From JAVBOP01 sp031550405 (GTDB lineage: Bacteria; Bacteroidota; Ignavibacteria; Kapaibacteriales; UBA2268): DNA of 6,721 bases. Both the position numbers and the translations under genes were made by a program. Of this stretch, positions 6,440 through 6,721 are shown piece after piece (within the stretch, counting starts at the first letter, position 1; each line of letters starts with the position of its first letter). Below the pieces are notes generated by a model. That model ran no database searches. It saw nothing but the letters and a program-made list of their open reading frames with translations, and was not told the origin of the DNA. The DNA lies in NCBI GenBank assembly GCA_031550405.1, contig JAVBOP010000025.1:1-6721 (forward strand). The letters run 5' to 3'.

Positions 6440-6461
6440 TTTATGAATATTTATTCATAAA
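6440..6461. repeat. 9-bp perfect inverted repeat upstream of the minus-strand operon
   Basis: TTTATGAAT (6440-6448), spacer ATTT, ATTCATAAA (6453-6461). It lies about 100 bases before TTG 6343 and overlaps the point where that reading frame opens. It could be a dimeric-regulator operator or an RNA hairpin in the leader. It is fully AT-rich apart from one G-C pair per arm, so chance is a real possibility. Confidence 0.35.
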
Positions 6462-6721
6462 TATAGGCAAAAACAGATGCTATAAACTCTACGTTGCATA
6501 TAAGTTACTATTATTTAAGAATTAATTTAGAAAATTTTTACCGCTTAACCTATTATGTACCAGTTTGGGCAGGAGGGGCTGGTAGTAAATTAGTCGCATG
6601 ATGTGGTTATTTGGTGAAAAAGTGCTAATTTGCAGCCTAACGAAATGTATATTTTTTATTTTGATGAATTTTAAATTTATAATTTATAATTTTCAACTCT
6701 CAATATCTCTTTTGCAAAAAT
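6459..6721. other. Non-coding, AT-rich right end of the window
   Basis: No ORF longer than about 40 codons is convincing on either strand, and I see no tRNA or rRNA signature. It contains the start of the leader of the minus-strand operon, an inverted repeat with a G-rich loop (6558-6584), and a very AT-rich stretch (6650-6721). A plus-strand ORF from ATG 6598 runs off the right edge (MMWLFGEKVLICSL..) but lacks a well-placed ribosome-binding site and normal composition. Confidence 0.5.
6558..6584. repeat. Inverted repeat with G-rich loop
   Basis: TACCAG (6558-6563) and CTGGTA (6579-6584) enclose a 15-base, G-rich loop on the plus strand containing GGG, GG and GGGG runs. It stands out against the surrounding AT-rich DNA. 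It could form a hairpin or, with the flanking GG, a weak two-tetrad G-quadruplex. The loop also contains AGGAGG, but the next ATG is 21 bases away, too far for a normal ribosome-binding site. Role unknown. Confidence 0.3.

Noticed and set aside
6598..6720. Plus-strand ORF MMWLFGEKVLICSL.. open at the right edge
   Set aside because: The nearest AGGAGG is 21 bases upstream, and the later codons are plain AT-rich intergenic sequence.
1..6721. CRISPR array, tRNA, rRNA or tandem repeats
   Set aside because: No regularly spaced direct repeats and no tRNA T-loop or rRNA-like conserved stretches were found on reading through the window.

Overview
The window is an AT-rich stretch (about 22% GC in the lines I counted by hand inside the large plus-strand gene and inside the minus-strand genes). 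It most likely comes from the Bacteroidota/Ignavibacteria/Kapabacteria side of the FCB group. Reasons: a secreted protein ends in a type IX secretion (T9SS) sorting domain opening with the 'NYPNPF' signature; most plus-strand starts lack a Shine-Dalgarno sequence; and TAnnTTTG-type -7 boxes lie upstream of two genes. The taxon is inferred, not proven.

Plus strand, 1-3652: the window opens inside the C-terminal end of an IS630-type transposase. Next comes a large AddB-like recombination helicase/nuclease gene (284-3652). It is read as two ORFs, 284-2620 and 2687-3652, but these share one reading frame and are separated only by a single in-frame TAA at 2618-2620. Read through, the frame gives about 1,122 residues. 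It contains the helicase-like half, the PD-(D/E)XK nuclease motifs and the four cysteines of an AddB-type iron-sulfur cluster. The usual partner, addA, is not in the window.

Plus strand, 3653-4701: an intergenic region with promoter-like boxes precedes a secreted T9SS-cargo protein (3868-4701). It has a Sec signal peptide, an N-terminal beta-rich domain and a C-terminal sorting domain. Its GC content is clearly higher than its neighbours'.

Minus strand, 6457-4756: a probable three-ORF transcription unit runs leftward. The first two ORFs (6343-6047 and 6081-5650) overlap out of frame and look like one protein broken by a frameshift. A small secreted outer-membrane-barrel-like protein (5631-5065) follows, and a good intrinsic terminator (5039-5006) ends the unit. 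Beyond it is an ORF (5055-4756) that resembles the core-binding part of a tyrosine recombinase with no catalytic domain, probably a remnant. The right end (6459-6721) is non-coding as far as I can tell. It holds two inverted repeats, one partly overlapping the minus-strand leader.

Overall this looks like accessory or decaying DNA: a transposase tail, a recombinase-like remnant, one gene with a premature stop and another with a frameshift. I see no clearly new multi-gene system. The most interesting items are the in-frame stop in the AddB-like gene and the frameshifted uncharacterised protein with a Gly/Ala/Val-rich hydrophobic tail, encoded directly before a barrel-like protein.
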